A DNA stretch of 63,357 bases from a virus: the IMG/VR virus record IMGVR_UViG_3300017917_000669, positions 1-63,357 of that record. One strand, given 5' to 3'. The notes below the pieces were generated by a model. The model saw only the letters and a list, made by a program, of their open reading frames with translations. It was not told the origin of the DNA and searched no databases. Position numbers and translations under genes: made by a program. The number at the start of each line of letters is the position of its first letter. The stretch's first letter is position 1. Below are positions 8,746 through 16,291 of this stretch, in pieces.

Positions 8746-8830
8746 ATAGTTGTCAACGAGGTCTGTCTCAGAGGCGTTATATATGTACACAGCAACAATT
8801 TCGTTCTGTGCTTTTAAAAGGAAACTTAAT

Positions 8831-9109
8831 ATGAAATCAGTCGCAACACTTATCGCTACACTAGTAGCCGCATCAGCATTCGCCGCAGAACCTGCAAAGG
8901 CTCCGGCTGCACCAGCAACACCAGCACCGGCTGCATCTGCCCCAGCACCCGCTAAAGCAGAAGCTCCTAAAGCTGAAATGAAGTTGGCTAAGAAGAAGGA
9001 AGACAAGGCTGCCCCCAAGGCAGACGCCACTAAAAGCGCACCTGTCAAGGACGAAAAGGCTGCAACACCAGCTGCTCCAAAAGCAGAAGCAAAACCAGCA
9101 GGCAAGTGA
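8831..9109 (+). CDS. Exported Ala/Pro/Lys-rich protein
   Basis: The 92-aa product starts at 8831 after AAAAGGAAAC. A Sec signal peptide (MKSVATLIATLVAASAFAA, cleavage after AFA or AFAA) is followed by a low-complexity Ala/Pro/Lys region. The composition resembles bacterial acid-shock (Asr-like) or histone-like tails. Likely periplasmic. A second open frame without its own start continues past the stop (see 9105-9293). Confidence 0.75.
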   Translation: MKSVATLIATLVAASAFAAEPAKAPAAPATPAPAASAPAPAKAEAPKAEMKLAKKKEDKAAPKADATKSAPVKDEKAATPAAPKAEAKPAGK

Positions 9110-9293
9110 ACTAGAGGATAGCGATGACTACGATGTAGCCGATATAGACTTACATCGTAGTTACGCAAGACCTAGGCTAGTCAAAACTAAAAATCTTTGG
9201 GATGATGACGCTGAATTACCAGAGCACATCACAAAGAGGTTAGCTGAGATTAGAGCTAAGGCTCTAGAAAAATACAGAGAAACATGGGGCTAA
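9105..9293 (+). other. Orphan coding segment in +1 frame, possible frameshift extension
   Basis: In the +1 frame relative to the exported protein, an open reading frame runs to TAA at 9291-9293. It encodes a sensible acidic then helical sequence (SELEDSDDYDVADIDLHRSY, later WDDDAELPEHITKRLAEIRA). No ATG, GTG or TTG start exists in this frame after the TGA at 8979. Either a +1 frameshift at AAG-TGA-A joins it to the upstream gene, or a one-base change broke the gene. Confidence 0.5.
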
Positions 9294-9311
9294 TTGCCCC
9301 ATTTCTCTTTT
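9286..9311 (+). terminator. Intrinsic terminator
   Basis: GGGGC-TAATT-GCCCC stem-loop followed by a T-rich tract. It overlaps the end of the orphan frame, which supports that frame as the true gene end. Confidence 0.6.
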
Positions 9312-9413
9312 ATAGACAAATATTTTGCGCTATCATATTAGTGTAAATACTAATAGACAGTTGTAGGATCTGTTCAAAATCTACAATTAAACACACTTAC
9401 ACAGGAGAAAATT

Positions 9414-9692
9414 ATGTTTAATCAATTCGCATTCCAAGCCGTCGACGGCATTCAATCTGCTAAAAAGCAATTCGTAAACACATTCGTTCAACACGAAGGT
9501 TTCCAAAAGGTTCTGAACAACTTTGTTGATGCACAAACTGCATACACCAAAGAAGCTATTACTGCTGGCTCTGCTGCCGCAACTGGCGTCCAAGAAATCT
9601 TGACAGACCGTACTCCATTCGTGAACTTCACTAAGAAGGTCGCTGAGTACTTCCCTACTGCGGCTTGCGCTACAAGTAAGAAGGCTAAGTAA
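9414..9692 (+). CDS. Small helical protein, phasin-like composition
   Basis: The 92-aa protein starts at 9414 after ACACAGGAGA. It is an amphipathic Ala/Thr/Phe-rich helical sequence (FVDAQTAYTKEAITAGSAAA) loosely recalling short phasins, the coat proteins of polyhydroxyalkanoate granules. The match is compositional and I do not claim the family. The leader has a TTGTAG/CTACAA hairpin (9361-9386). Confidence 0.6.
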   Translation: MFNQFAFQAVDGIQSAKKQFVNTFVQHEGFQKVLNNFVDAQTAYTKEAITAGSAAATGVQEILTDRTPFVNFTKKVAEYFPTAACATSKKAK

Positions 9693-9694
9693 TC

Positions 9695-9886
9695 ATGTTT
9701 GGTGTATTACTATCAGGATTGGTATTGCTAATCATCAGCGCAGTAATACCCGCATTCGCTAAAGACACATCTACATATGGCTCTGAGTTGGAAGAATACA
9801 TCACCAGTCACAATCCACGTGACACTGCTGACGTTGAGCGTCTAACAAAAGAGTACGATCAAAAAGCACAGAGGAACTTTCTATGA
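9695..9886 (+). CDS. Small exported or membrane protein (63 aa)
   Basis: An N-terminal hydrophobic segment ending AVIPAFA, a plausible signal peptide or TM anchor, is followed by a charged helical tail. It lies 2 bp after the previous stop and overlaps the next ORF by 4 bp. Confidence 0.65.
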   Translation: MFGVLLSGLVLLIISAVIPAFAKDTSTYGSELEEYITSHNPRDTADVERLTKEYDQKAQRNFL

Positions 9887-9966
9887 AATACCTTAAACAG
9901 CTTTTTCTTTCTATCCTTGAGTCGATTCAATCTATCAAGGCTTACAAAGCAAGTAAGATGAAATGA
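9883..9966 (+). CDS. 27-aa amphipathic small protein
   Basis: ATG at 9883, TGA at 9964, with GAGGA upstream. The product MKYLKQLFLSILESIQSIKA plus KASKMK is a basic amphipathic helix. ATGA overlaps on both sides support translation. Function unknown. Confidence 0.55.
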   Translation: MKYLKQLFLSILESIQSIKAYKASKMK

Positions 9967-10547
9967 CTTACATCAAGCACACCAACATATATAGAATCAC
10001 TGATTACAGTAAGCACTTAAAGAGCTTGCCAACCGAGGACCGTTACTCACGTTTTGGTCATTCGGCTAGTGATTACAACATTGACCAGTTGATTCTTAAT
10101 ATGTGTTATCACCCTGACGAACACGAACTGTGGTACGCCAGCACTGGTGATAGGCGTGTTGGCTGGGGTCACATGGCCAAGAATCAAGATGGTTCTTGGG
10201 AGTTAGCTGTCAGTGTTGACCATGACCATCAACGACAGGGCATAGGTGATAAACTGATTTCTGAAATGCTAGCATGGGCCAAGTTCCATGCTATCCCAGA
10301 AGTTTATATGCACTGCATTGAAGATAACAAAGTGATTCAACACTTGGCAGTTAAACATGATTTGAAAACACGAACAAAGGGAGACGGTGAGCGCACAGCG
10401 GCTCTTGAAGTCCCCAATGCAAATGTCTTTGAATCCAATGCACAATTGTGGAAAGAACACAATGAGATTATGGCTGAGTTCGCAAAACTGCGTAAACGCT
10501 ATAACGAGTTATGGGCCCACACAATAATGCCAAAACCTTTGCTGTAA
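9963..10547 (+). CDS. GNAT-family N-acetyltransferase
   Basis: The 194-aa protein has the acetyl-CoA binding motif DHDHQRQGIGDKLISEML (about residue 83), matching R/Q-x-x-G-x-G/A, then a beta-alpha unit ending HLAVKHDLKTRTKG. The C-terminal 45 residues are an added helical extension. The substrate is unknown; it could modify host proteins, small molecules or toxins. Confidence 0.8.
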   Translation: MTYIKHTNIYRITDYSKHLKSLPTEDRYSRFGHSASDYNIDQLILNMCYHPDEHELWYASTGDRRVGWGHMAKNQDGSWELAVSVDHDHQRQGIGDKLISEMLAWAKFHAIPEVYMHCIEDNKVIQHLAVKHDLKTRTKGDGERTAALEVPNANVFESNAQLWKEHNEIMAEFAKLRKRYNELWAHTIMPKPLL

Positions 10548-10565
10548 CAGAATAGGTCTGTTACA
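10543..10565 (+). repeat. Inverted repeat between genes
   Basis: TGTAACAG and CTGTTACA form a perfect 8-bp stem with a 7-nt loop, starting in the last codons of the GNAT gene. No T run follows, so it may be an RNA-processing or stability hairpin. Confidence 0.5.
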
Positions 10566-10595
10566 CTTAACACACATTAACACAGGAGACATACA

Positions 10596-10868
10596 ATGTC
10601 ACAATTCGAAACCCCAAAACTACCCGAAGTAAAATTCAACAAAAACGGATATGAGATCCGTGCAGATATCTTGGCTATGGCTAAGGATATGGTTCAATCA
10701 GAATACTCTATGAAGTTTCATGGTTGGGAAATGTCTGCCCAACGTGACGAAAAGACAGGTCAGATCGTCAACACTGTAACGATGCCTGAGTTTCCTGGAC
10801 TAGACAAGATCCTTGAGACTGCTGAAAAGATGTATGGTTTCGTAAACCAAGCATCACAGAAAAAGTAA
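10596..10868 (+). CDS. Conserved T4-like phage hypothetical (90 aa)
   Basis: The sequence ETPKLPEVKFNKNGYEIRAD then ILAMAKDMVQ is a pattern I recall from cyanophage hypotheticals. SD ACACAGGAGA precedes the start, the same leader style as other early genes here. It is followed by a strong terminator. Function unknown. Confidence 0.8.
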   Translation: MSQFETPKLPEVKFNKNGYEIRADILAMAKDMVQSEYSMKFHGWEMSAQRDEKTGQIVNTVTMPEFPGLDKILETAEKMYGFVNQASQKK

Positions 10869-10888
10869 TACTGTAGTATTAAAACAAC

Positions 10889-10911
10889 AGCCCCTATCAC
10901 AGGGGCTTTTT
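10889..10911 (+). terminator. Intrinsic terminator
   Basis: AGCCCC-TATCACA-GGGGCT stem-loop followed by TTTTT. Confidence 0.9.
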
Positions 10912-10921
10912 CACCTAGCAC

Positions 10922-11230
10922 ATGATTGGCATCGATATTACACGTATCTCTAGATTTCGGTCGATGAACCACTTTGGACGCTTTTTAGACAAGTTCAACG
11001 TTGATGGCTCTACTCCTGTTGCGGCCGCAAAGACCTGGGCTTGTCTTGAGGCTATTGTCAAAGCTAGAGGAACATCCTTCAAATTCAGTCAAGTTAGAAT
11101 AGAGTTTCCTGCGAATGCTGCTCCAAAAGTTGTCGATCCTGATAATATTCTCGGGGGCACCTACCACTTGTCTCTTAGCCACGAAGATGACTTGGTTGTA
11201 GCAGTGGCAATGTTGTTGCCCAAAATTTGA
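10922..11230 (+). CDS. acpS: AcpS-type phosphopantetheinyl transferase
   Basis: A 102-aa protein, against about 120-126 in bacteria. AcpS transfers 4'-phosphopantetheine from CoA to acyl carrier protein. The signature MIGIDITRISRF holds the Mg2+-binding Asp 5. KTWACLEAIVKARG retains Glu 43 and Lys 47, although the usual Lys before Glu is Leu here. The C-terminal HLSLSHEDDLVVAVAM is the family's last strand pair. Mid-region deletions explain the short length. No ACP gene is seen in this window, so the partner may be a host carrier or one encoded elsewhere. It sits just after a terminator with no clear promoter. Confidence 0.8.
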   Translation: MIGIDITRISRFRSMNHFGRFLDKFNVDGSTPVAAAKTWACLEAIVKARGTSFKFSQVRIEFPANAAPKVVDPDNILGGTYHLSLSHEDDLVVAVAMLLPKI

Positions 11231-11255
11231 CAATAAATGGGCATGGTGATATACT
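11227..11255 (+). promoter_or_regulatory. Early-type promoter, shared-cassette type
   Basis: TTGACA (11227-11232), 17-bp spacer beginning ATAAATGGG, TATACT (11250-11255). It overlaps the acpS stop. Confidence 0.85.
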
Positions 11256-11285
11256 ATGTCTACAGATTGATTAAAGGAGTTCGCA

Positions 11286-11528
11286 ATGAAAGTTCTGTAC
11301 ACTAGCCCCGTTTTCAAGAACGCTGATGGTTCTGGTCGTCAATTCATGATTCCCCTGACTGCATTCAAGACCTACGCAAAGCGTGACGCCGCTCTGTTGG
11401 CGATGACTGCTCTGGGTGGTATCTACGCAAAGCCGACCCCCGAGTTCATGGCTCACCGCAAGACTATGATGTCCGCAAAGCGCAAGATTGAGCGTGAGGG
11501 CTGGTTCTGTGAAATGGTGTCGGCCTAA
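11286..11528 (+). CDS. Early hypothetical protein (80 aa)
   Basis: Strong SD AAAGGAG 6 bp before the ATG and its own early promoter. A basic protein with no recognised domain. GC-richer codon choice than its neighbours suggests high expression. Likely a host-takeover factor by position only. Confidence 0.75.
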   Translation: MKVLYTSPVFKNADGSGRQFMIPLTAFKTYAKRDAALLAMTALGGIYAKPTPEFMAHRKTMMSAKRKIEREGWFCEMVSA

Positions 11529-11530
11529 GG

Positions 11531-11559
11531 TTGACAATAAATGGGTTTGGGCATATAAT
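11531..11559 (+). promoter_or_regulatory. Early-type promoter with start-site palindrome
   Basis: TTGACA, spacer ATAAATGGGTTTGGGCA, TATAAT (11554-11559), then palindrome AATACATGTATT (11557-11568) over the predicted start site. Confidence 0.9.
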
Positions 11560-11588
11560 ACATGTATTGATTGATTAAAGGAGCTGTG

Positions 11589-11828
11589 ATGACTGAATTC
11601 GAATCCAAGTGCTATGGTATGTCTGAGTCTGATATCCGTACTCAGTACATGGAAAGTATTACCGCTCGATTCTCGGGTCTGGAAATGGTCGTCATGTCCA
11701 TCATGTCTGACTGTCAGGAGATGCTTGCGATGGGTGCTGGTCCTCGCTCGGTTGAGTTCGTTCGCAAGCAAATGAACATCGCTAAGTTCATCCTGAGCGA
11801 AATGCAGGAAGCCAAACAAGTGGCTTGA
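11589..11828 (+). CDS. Early hypothetical protein (79 aa)
   Basis: The start at 11589 (MTEFESKCYGM) is set by AAAGGAG; an upstream in-frame ATG lies before the SD. The protein is helical and Met-rich. Its stop overlaps the next promoter. Not recognised. Confidence 0.75.
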   Translation: MTEFESKCYGMSESDIRTQYMESITARFSGLEMVVMSIMSDCQEMLAMGAGPRSVEFVRKQMNIAKFILSEMQEAKQVA

Positions 11829-11853
11829 CAATAAATGGGTTTGGGTGTATAAT
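11825..11853 (+). promoter_or_regulatory. Early-type promoter
   Basis: TTGACA, spacer ATAAATGGGTTTGGGTG, TATAAT (11848-11853), followed by AATACATAGTATT, a variant of the start-site palindrome. Confidence 0.9.
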
Positions 11854-11888
11854 ACATAGTATTGAAGCTGACGACACAGGAGAAACAA

Positions 11889-12146
11889 ATGGATCAACTT
11901 GAGCGTGACATTCAGGAAGTTTTCAGTACTACACCTCGCTATGCAATGTACACCCGTAATGGTGACAAGATGGTTGCCGAAATTGTCAAGGTCGCTGAGG
12001 CTCAACGTTGGAACTGGCCCGAGACTTATCAGGCTCTGAAAAATCTTGCCCGTGCTTTCCCTGATGTTGCTGGTGAGGCAACTGACACTGCGGTGCGTGA
12101 AGTAGTGTACGACAAACTGGGTTTCACTTCTCCTTTCTATATCTAA
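11889..12146 (+). CDS. Early hypothetical protein (85 aa)
   Basis: The start at 11889 follows CACAGGAGA. The protein is mostly helical, with a WNWPETYQALKNLARAFPD segment. Not recognised. Confidence 0.75.
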   Translation: MDQLERDIQEVFSTTPRYAMYTRNGDKMVAEIVKVAEAQRWNWPETYQALKNLARAFPDVAGEATDTAVREVVYDKLGFTSPFYI

Positions 12147-12161
12147 TAGGACAATCGAAAA

Positions 12162-12809
12162 ATGGCTCGCTTTCAACGTGCTCCTCTGCTGAACTTCCAA
12201 GCTGATGATGTTTGGGCGGCAGCTTGTGCGGCTCAACGTATCAACGGCTCCTATGTCAAGCAAGTCCCTGCCGATCAAAAAGGTGACACCAATCGTCAAA
12301 TCGTTGACATGTTCCTGGGTCAGCCCGATCTGATTCAACAATGTGACCGCGACCTCGGTGAGAAGGTTCGCAACTATTACAAGGGCTTTACCTTCAAGAT
12401 TCTGAAGGGTATCAAGCTGAGTGACTTTGACAATACTGCAATGACTATCGCCAACCGCGATACTATTTCCTCTAACTATGATCTAGCAGTTATTTGTTCT
12501 CTGCCTGGAAGTTATGAGCGTGGTGCAAAGCGTGACCAACTCAACCAACGACTTGCGTTTGCTAATGGTGGCAACATCGGAGTGCCCGGCAACAAGATTC
12601 GCATCGAGGGTGCTGAGGTCATCAAGTGCAATTGGTCACCACAATACAATACTTTCTTTGTGACTTGTATCACGAAGGAAGAACAGGTTGTGTTCTTTGC
12701 ACTGCGTAAAGAAGTACCTACAGGTCAAGTCGTTAACATCGAGGGCACCGTCAAGATGCACCGCGATAGCAACACCACTCAACTCAACCGTGCAAAGGTG
12801 TATTTCTGA
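12162..12809 (+). CDS. Conserved hypothetical protein (215 aa)
   Basis: It lies 15 bp downstream of the previous gene in the same early operon. The C-terminal third is beta-rich (NTFFVTCITKEEQVVFFALR, then GQVVNIEGTVKMHR) and could be an OB-like fold, but I cannot assign it. It overlaps the next start by 1 bp (TGATG). Confidence 0.75.
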   Translation: MARFQRAPLLNFQADDVWAAACAAQRINGSYVKQVPADQKGDTNRQIVDMFLGQPDLIQQCDRDLGEKVRNYYKGFTFKILKGIKLSDFDNTAMTIANRDTISSNYDLAVICSLPGSYERGAKRDQLNQRLAFANGGNIGVPGNKIRIEGAEVIKCNWSPQYNTFFVTCITKEEQVVFFALRKEVPTGQVVNIEGTVKMHRDSNTTQLNRAKVYF

Positions 12810-13012
12810 TGGAACTCTATCTTCAAAACGAGCGCCAAGTTAAGATCGCTGACCTTCTGTGGGAGGCACAGGATCAGGCGTCGGTCAATCTGATTCTCAA
12901 AACGTTTGGTCACGATGCTCAGGTCGTCTACAACATGATGATTGCGGCTACCGTGGATCAAGTATCTGAAACTAACCTCGCCGAACAAGTGTTGGCAAAG
13001 TACAGGAGCTAA
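12809..13012 (+). CDS. Hypothetical protein (67 aa)
   Basis: TGATG coupling to the upstream gene. A small, acidic, helical protein of unknown function. Confidence 0.7.
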   Translation: MELYLQNERQVKIADLLWEAQDQASVNLILKTFGHDAQVVYNMMIAATVDQVSETNLAEQVLAKYRS

Positions 13013-13013
13013 T

Positions 13014-13166
13014 ATGGAAATGAAATGGGCAATGATTACTATGTGTGTGTTGTTTGGTGGTATGTTTACAGGCATCGGGGTTGAAAAATATCAACAAAAC
13101 CAATGCCGAATCGCAAGCGTCCAGGCAGGCAAGTCTGCTGATGATATCGCAAAAATTTGTAAGTAA
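13014..13166 (+). CDS. Small membrane protein (50 aa)
   Basis: ATG at 13014 with AGGAG 5 bp upstream. One hydrophobic segment (AMITMCVLFGGMFTGIGV) is followed by a basic tail with two Cys. Probably a single-pass inner-membrane peptide. Confidence 0.65.
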   Translation: MEMKWAMITMCVLFGGMFTGIGVEKYQQNQCRIASVQAGKSADDIAKICK

Positions 13167-13176
13167 GGAGTAAATC

Positions 13177-13614
13177 ATGGGTCTTGATATGTATCTGAGT
13201 GCCAAGCGTTTTCTGTGGTACAGTGAAGATGAACTGAGCAACAAGATTGCTGAGAACTTTCCCGGGCTTGCTGACAAGCGAATCAAGGAAGTAACTGCCG
13301 AAGCCGCATACTGGCGCAAGGCTAATGCTATTCACAAGTGGTTTGTGGAAAATGTGCAAGATAACACTGATGACTGCGGTAATTATGCAGTGTCCCGTGA
13401 GCAACTGCAAGAGCTACTAGACCTCATTGAGAAGGTTCTTGCTGACCGAGGTACTGCAAAGGATGCATTGCCTACTGCTAGCGGTTTCTTCTTTGGCAAC
13501 ACTGATTACGATGATTGGTATTTCGGTGATCTGGAACACACCCGTGATATGCTGAAAGACTGCCTTGACGATAAGTGGAAGGGCTGGGACTTTGAATATC
13601 ACGCAAGCTGGTAA
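13177..13614 (+). CDS. MGLDMYL-family phage protein
   Basis: A 145-aa protein beginning MGLDMYLSAKRF, a start shared by a widespread phage and bacterial family of unknown function. It has conserved aromatic and acidic blocks (YWRKANAIHKWFVENVQ, and TDYDDWYFGDLEHT). SD AAGGAG. Confidence 0.8.
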   Translation: MGLDMYLSAKRFLWYSEDELSNKIAENFPGLADKRIKEVTAEAAYWRKANAIHKWFVENVQDNTDDCGNYAVSREQLQELLDLIEKVLADRGTAKDALPTASGFFFGNTDYDDWYFGDLEHTRDMLKDCLDDKWKGWDFEYHASW

Positions 13615-13619
13615 ATAAC

Positions 13620-13973
13620 ATGAGTGGATACAATACTATTCTGAAAGTTCGTCAACTGGAGAAAGAGTGTGACGAACTCGGTTTCATGATGTGCCATCCT
13701 CGTCACTACAACAGCGGCGATTGGGGGCAACTAATTGCAATCAAACCCAAGGACAGTGATTCGCTACCTATCTACAATCGTGATGCTGAATTGTTTATCG
13801 GCACATTGGAGCAACTTGAAGTTTGGATGAGGGGTATCGAATGGGCCCGTCAGTACGATGAAATGCTCAAGCTGTCCAATACGAAAAAGCGTGAACGTAA
13901 AGAACAGGATCAGCGTAATCGAAACCTGATTGAAATCCTCAAACAGGAAGCCCGAGTAAAGGTTGACAAATAA
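13620..13973 (+). CDS. Conserved hypothetical protein (117 aa)
   Basis: It lies 5 bp after the previous gene. A C-terminal coiled-coil-like charged helix (RERKEQDQRNRNLIEILKQE) follows a mixed N-terminal domain. Its end overlaps the ligase promoter. Confidence 0.75.
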   Translation: MSGYNTILKVRQLEKECDELGFMMCHPRHYNSGDWGQLIAIKPKDSDSLPIYNRDAELFIGTLEQLEVWMRGIEWARQYDEMLKLSNTKKRERKEQDQRNRNLIEILKQEARVKVDK

Positions 13974-13991
13974 TCCAACACCTGCTATAAT
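13963..13991 (+). promoter_or_regulatory. Early-type promoter for DNA ligase
   Basis: TTGACA (13963-13968), 17-bp spacer, TATAAT (13986-13991), then AATACTTGTATA close to the shared palindrome. Confidence 0.88.
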
Positions 13992-14018
13992 ACTTGTATA
14001 AATTGATAGAGGAATCAC

Positions 14019-15359
14019 ATGTCTGCATCTTGGATTAACAAGCTAAACGAATCTGACAGCCGCCTGCACAAGGAGGATGTACTCAAGCAAGCCCTCGAGG
14101 CAGCTACTCTGGGTAGCATCAATGCACAAATCTTTCTGGGACTGCTCAAGGCTTGTTACAATCCCTATGTGACATTTGGTGTCAAGCAAATCCCCGATAC
14201 CCTCGCTATCACTGGTGCAGAAAACCCCTGGGGTGAATTCAACGAACTATTGAACAAACTCCGCAACCGTGAACTGACTGGTCACGCCGCACGTGATGCT
14301 ATTCAAGACATGGCAGAACGTTTTGACAGTGACGAATGGAATACATTCCTTGCTCCTGTCATGCGCCGCGACATGCGCGCCGGCATTTCTGACAAGACCA
14401 TCAACAAAATCTGTAAAAAGACTGACTACGAAATTCCTGTGTTCGGTTGTCAACTTGCAACCAACAGCGAAGGTCGCCCTGAAATGAAGGGTATCAAACG
14501 ACTTGAGCCTAAGTTGGATGGTGTTCGTTCATTGTTCGTGGTCACCCCCAGTGACGTAGGTGTCAGTGTTATCAGCTACAGCCGCAACGGTAAAATCTTT
14601 GAGAACTTTACTCACATCGAAAAACAAATTGCTGACAAGTATGACCAACTGCGCCGTAAATGCACAGTCATGGGTCACAGTCTGATGAACGGATTTGTGC
14701 TTGACGGTGAAGTGATCGGCAATAGCTTCCAAGAACTCATGCGCCAAGCACGCCGCAAAGAAAATGCACAAGCTGAGGACAGTGTGTTCAATGTCTTTGA
14801 CGTTATTCCACTGAGCGACTTCCGTGCAGGTTTCTGGAATGCCCCACTGTCTAAGCGTGTGCAAACATTGGAAGCAATGCGTCCTATCATTGACAGCATG
14901 CCTAACGTTGAACTGCTCCCTCACCTTATGGTTGATCTTGATACTGCCGCAGGCAAGGATCAACTTGAGCGTTATGCCAAGGATCAAGTGAACGCAGGCT
15001 TTGAAGGTATCATGATTAAGGACATGACTGCTCCTTATGAGTGCAAACGCAATACTTCTTGGATGAAGTGGAAGCCTGTTATCACTGTTGATCTGGAGGT
15101 GATCGGTGTTGAAGAAGGTACTGGTCGAAATAAAGGACGACTTGGAGCTCTGGTTTGCTCCGGATTTGATGACGGGAAAGAGATTTCCGTCAATGTTGGT
15201 AGTGGCTTTAGCGATGGTGATCGAGATAGCCTTTGGGCTGACCGTAATCTGGTCGTTGGTCGCACTGTTGAAATCTTGTGTGACGTAATCACACAGAACC
15301 AAGATGGTACCTACAGTCTGCGCTTCCCTCGCTTTGTTCGTTTTCGTGATGACAAATGA
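14019..15359 (+). CDS. ATP-dependent DNA ligase
   Basis: A 446-aa enzyme related to T4 gp30-type ligases (487 aa). The nucleotidyl-transferase motif I is EPKLDGVR, with Lys 165 the predicted AMP-accepting residue. Further blocks are FVLDGEVIG (motif III), GFEGIMIKDMTAPYE (motif IV) and SWMKWKP (motif V), followed by a C-terminal OB domain (VIGVEEGTGRNKGRLGALVC). It seals nicks in phage replication and repair, matching the RNase H gene upstream. It has its own early promoter and overlaps the next ORF by 4 bp. Confidence 0.95.
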   Translation: MSASWINKLNESDSRLHKEDVLKQALEAATLGSINAQIFLGLLKACYNPYVTFGVKQIPDTLAITGAENPWGEFNELLNKLRNRELTGHAARDAIQDMAERFDSDEWNTFLAPVMRRDMRAGISDKTINKICKKTDYEIPVFGCQLATNSEGRPEMKGIKRLEPKLDGVRSLFVVTPSDVGVSVISYSRNGKIFENFTHIEKQIADKYDQLRRKCTVMGHSLMNGFVLDGEVIGNSFQELMRQARRKENAQAEDSVFNVFDVIPLSDFRAGFWNAPLSKRVQTLEAMRPIIDSMPNVELLPHLMVDLDTAAGKDQLERYAKDQVNAGFEGIMIKDMTAPYECKRNTSWMKWKPVITVDLEVIGVEEGTGRNKGRLGALVCSGFDDGKEISVNVGSGFSDGDRDSLWADRNLVVGRTVEILCDVITQNQDGTYSLRFPRFVRFRDDK

Positions 15360-15481
15360 TGTTGACTAAAATTCTGTTAGATAAAGACAACCGTATGCTA
15401 CGCATCGGATTCGGCAAGAACAATGGCAACTGGTTCTTTCGTGTCGATCTGTGGTCTACTGGTTATAGGATCACAAAATGA
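15356..15481 (+). CDS. Small conserved phage protein (41 aa)
   Basis: ATG at 15356 (or 15359), stop at 15479-15481, with ATGA overlaps at both ends. The block RIGFGKNNGNWFFRVDLWST is one I recall in small phage proteins. Beta-rich, function unknown. Confidence 0.65.
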   Translation: MMLTKILLDKDNRMLRIGFGKNNGNWFFRVDLWSTGYRITK

Positions 15482-15678
15482 GTTGCACACATCAAAGAAC
15501 TGTTGATCGTTGGGTAGAAGACGAGGATTGGCATGAGCAACACAGTGCGATGGGCCATTGGGAACGTGAAACAGTGTCAACTACAGTGGATATTGACATT
15601 GGTCGTTACAAGTGTACGCAATGTGGTGAGGTAATGTACTACACTGGCACCTGGCGCAAACACTGGGAGGGCGTATGA
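15478..15678 (+). CDS. Small zinc-ribbon-like protein (66 aa)
   Basis: CTHQ near the N-terminus and YKCTQCGEVMYY near the C-terminus suggest a Cys/His zinc site. It has ATGA couplings on both sides. Confidence 0.65.
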   Translation: MSCTHQRTVDRWVEDEDWHEQHSAMGHWERETVSTTVDIDIGRYKCTQCGEVMYYTGTWRKHWEGV

Positions 15679-15827
15679 ACTGGACTGCAGGTATCCTAGC
15701 ATTCATTCTGTTCTGGGTCCCGATGGCAATTATCTTTGTTAGGTTCCATAAACAAGACAAAGAGATTGACCGTAAGTATGAAGAAAAGATGCGTGACATT
15801 GAAAAGCGTTATGGAGTCAAGCTATGA
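15675..15827 (+). CDS. Small single-pass membrane protein (50 aa)
   Basis: The frame runs from ATG at 15675 to TGA at 15825. One TM helix (ILAFILFWVPMAIIFV) is followed by a charged cytoplasmic helix (DKEIDRKYEEKMRDIEKRYG). Confidence 0.65.
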   Translation: MNWTAGILAFILFWVPMAIIFVRFHKQDKEIDRKYEEKMRDIEKRYGVKL

Positions 15828-16132
15828 ATAAGTTTCGTCCAAGTTCAAGCATGGACAAAAAGTCCATTATCAAGATGCGCCTCAAGTATGGACGCACTGA
15901 TAACTACAACTGGCAAAGCCGTGTTGAATGGTATCCTGTTGGATTCAAGCTGAATCATAAAACGATCTTCAAGCAATTTGGCAAACTACACTATCTTGCT
16001 TGTCATGCTCCTGAGCGTGTTACTAAGCGCTGGCAGAAAGCATACAGCAATTATTACAAACAGCACTTTGGTGCATACAAAGGCGCAAGTGTCCGATACC
16101 TCAACAATTGGTCTTGTCACAGTTGGCTATAA
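15824..16132 (+). CDS. Hypothetical basic protein (102 aa)
   Basis: ATGA overlap with the previous gene. Rich in Lys, Tyr and Trp, with no recognised domain. Confidence 0.7.
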   Translation: MNKFRPSSSMDKKSIIKMRLKYGRTDNYNWQSRVEWYPVGFKLNHKTIFKQFGKLHYLACHAPERVTKRWQKAYSNYYKQHFGAYKGASVRYLNNWSCHSWL

Positions 16133-16139
16133 AGAAAGG

Positions 16140-16168
16140 TTGACATGAATAAGGAAACGTTGTATACT
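16140..16168 (+). promoter_or_regulatory. Early-type promoter, possibly inside a gene start
   Basis: TTGACA (16140-16145), 17 bp, TATACT (16163-16168). It overlaps the upstream start option of the next small gene. Confidence 0.8.
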
Positions 16169-16291
16169 ATCAGTTGGTCTCAGTCATATCCAGAGTTAGA
16201 GGAAATGATTGAGGTGTACAGAGAGTACTTGGTTGAACATTCCGAGTACAAGGAAGCAAACGAATTGATTGAAAGGATCAAGAGTTTATGA
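16145..16291 (+). CDS. Small acidic protein, start ambiguous (48 or 28 aa)
   Basis: The frame is open from the ATG at 16145, which lies within the promoter, giving 48 aa. An internal ATG at 16205 after AGAGGAA gives 28 aa and fits transcription from 16140-16168. Glu-rich and helical. ATGA overlap with the next gene. Confidence 0.55.
   Translation: MNKETLYTISWSQSYPELEEMIEVYREYLVEHSEYKEANELIERIKSL

Noticed and set aside
11271-12341. 356-aa minus-strand open frame
   Set aside because: Lies opposite three plus-strand early genes that each have a promoter and SD. The sequence is His/Leu/Ser/Thr-rich antisense-like with no SD.
14529-15302. 257-aa minus-strand open frame inside ligase
   Set aside because: Fully antisense to a confidently identified DNA ligase.
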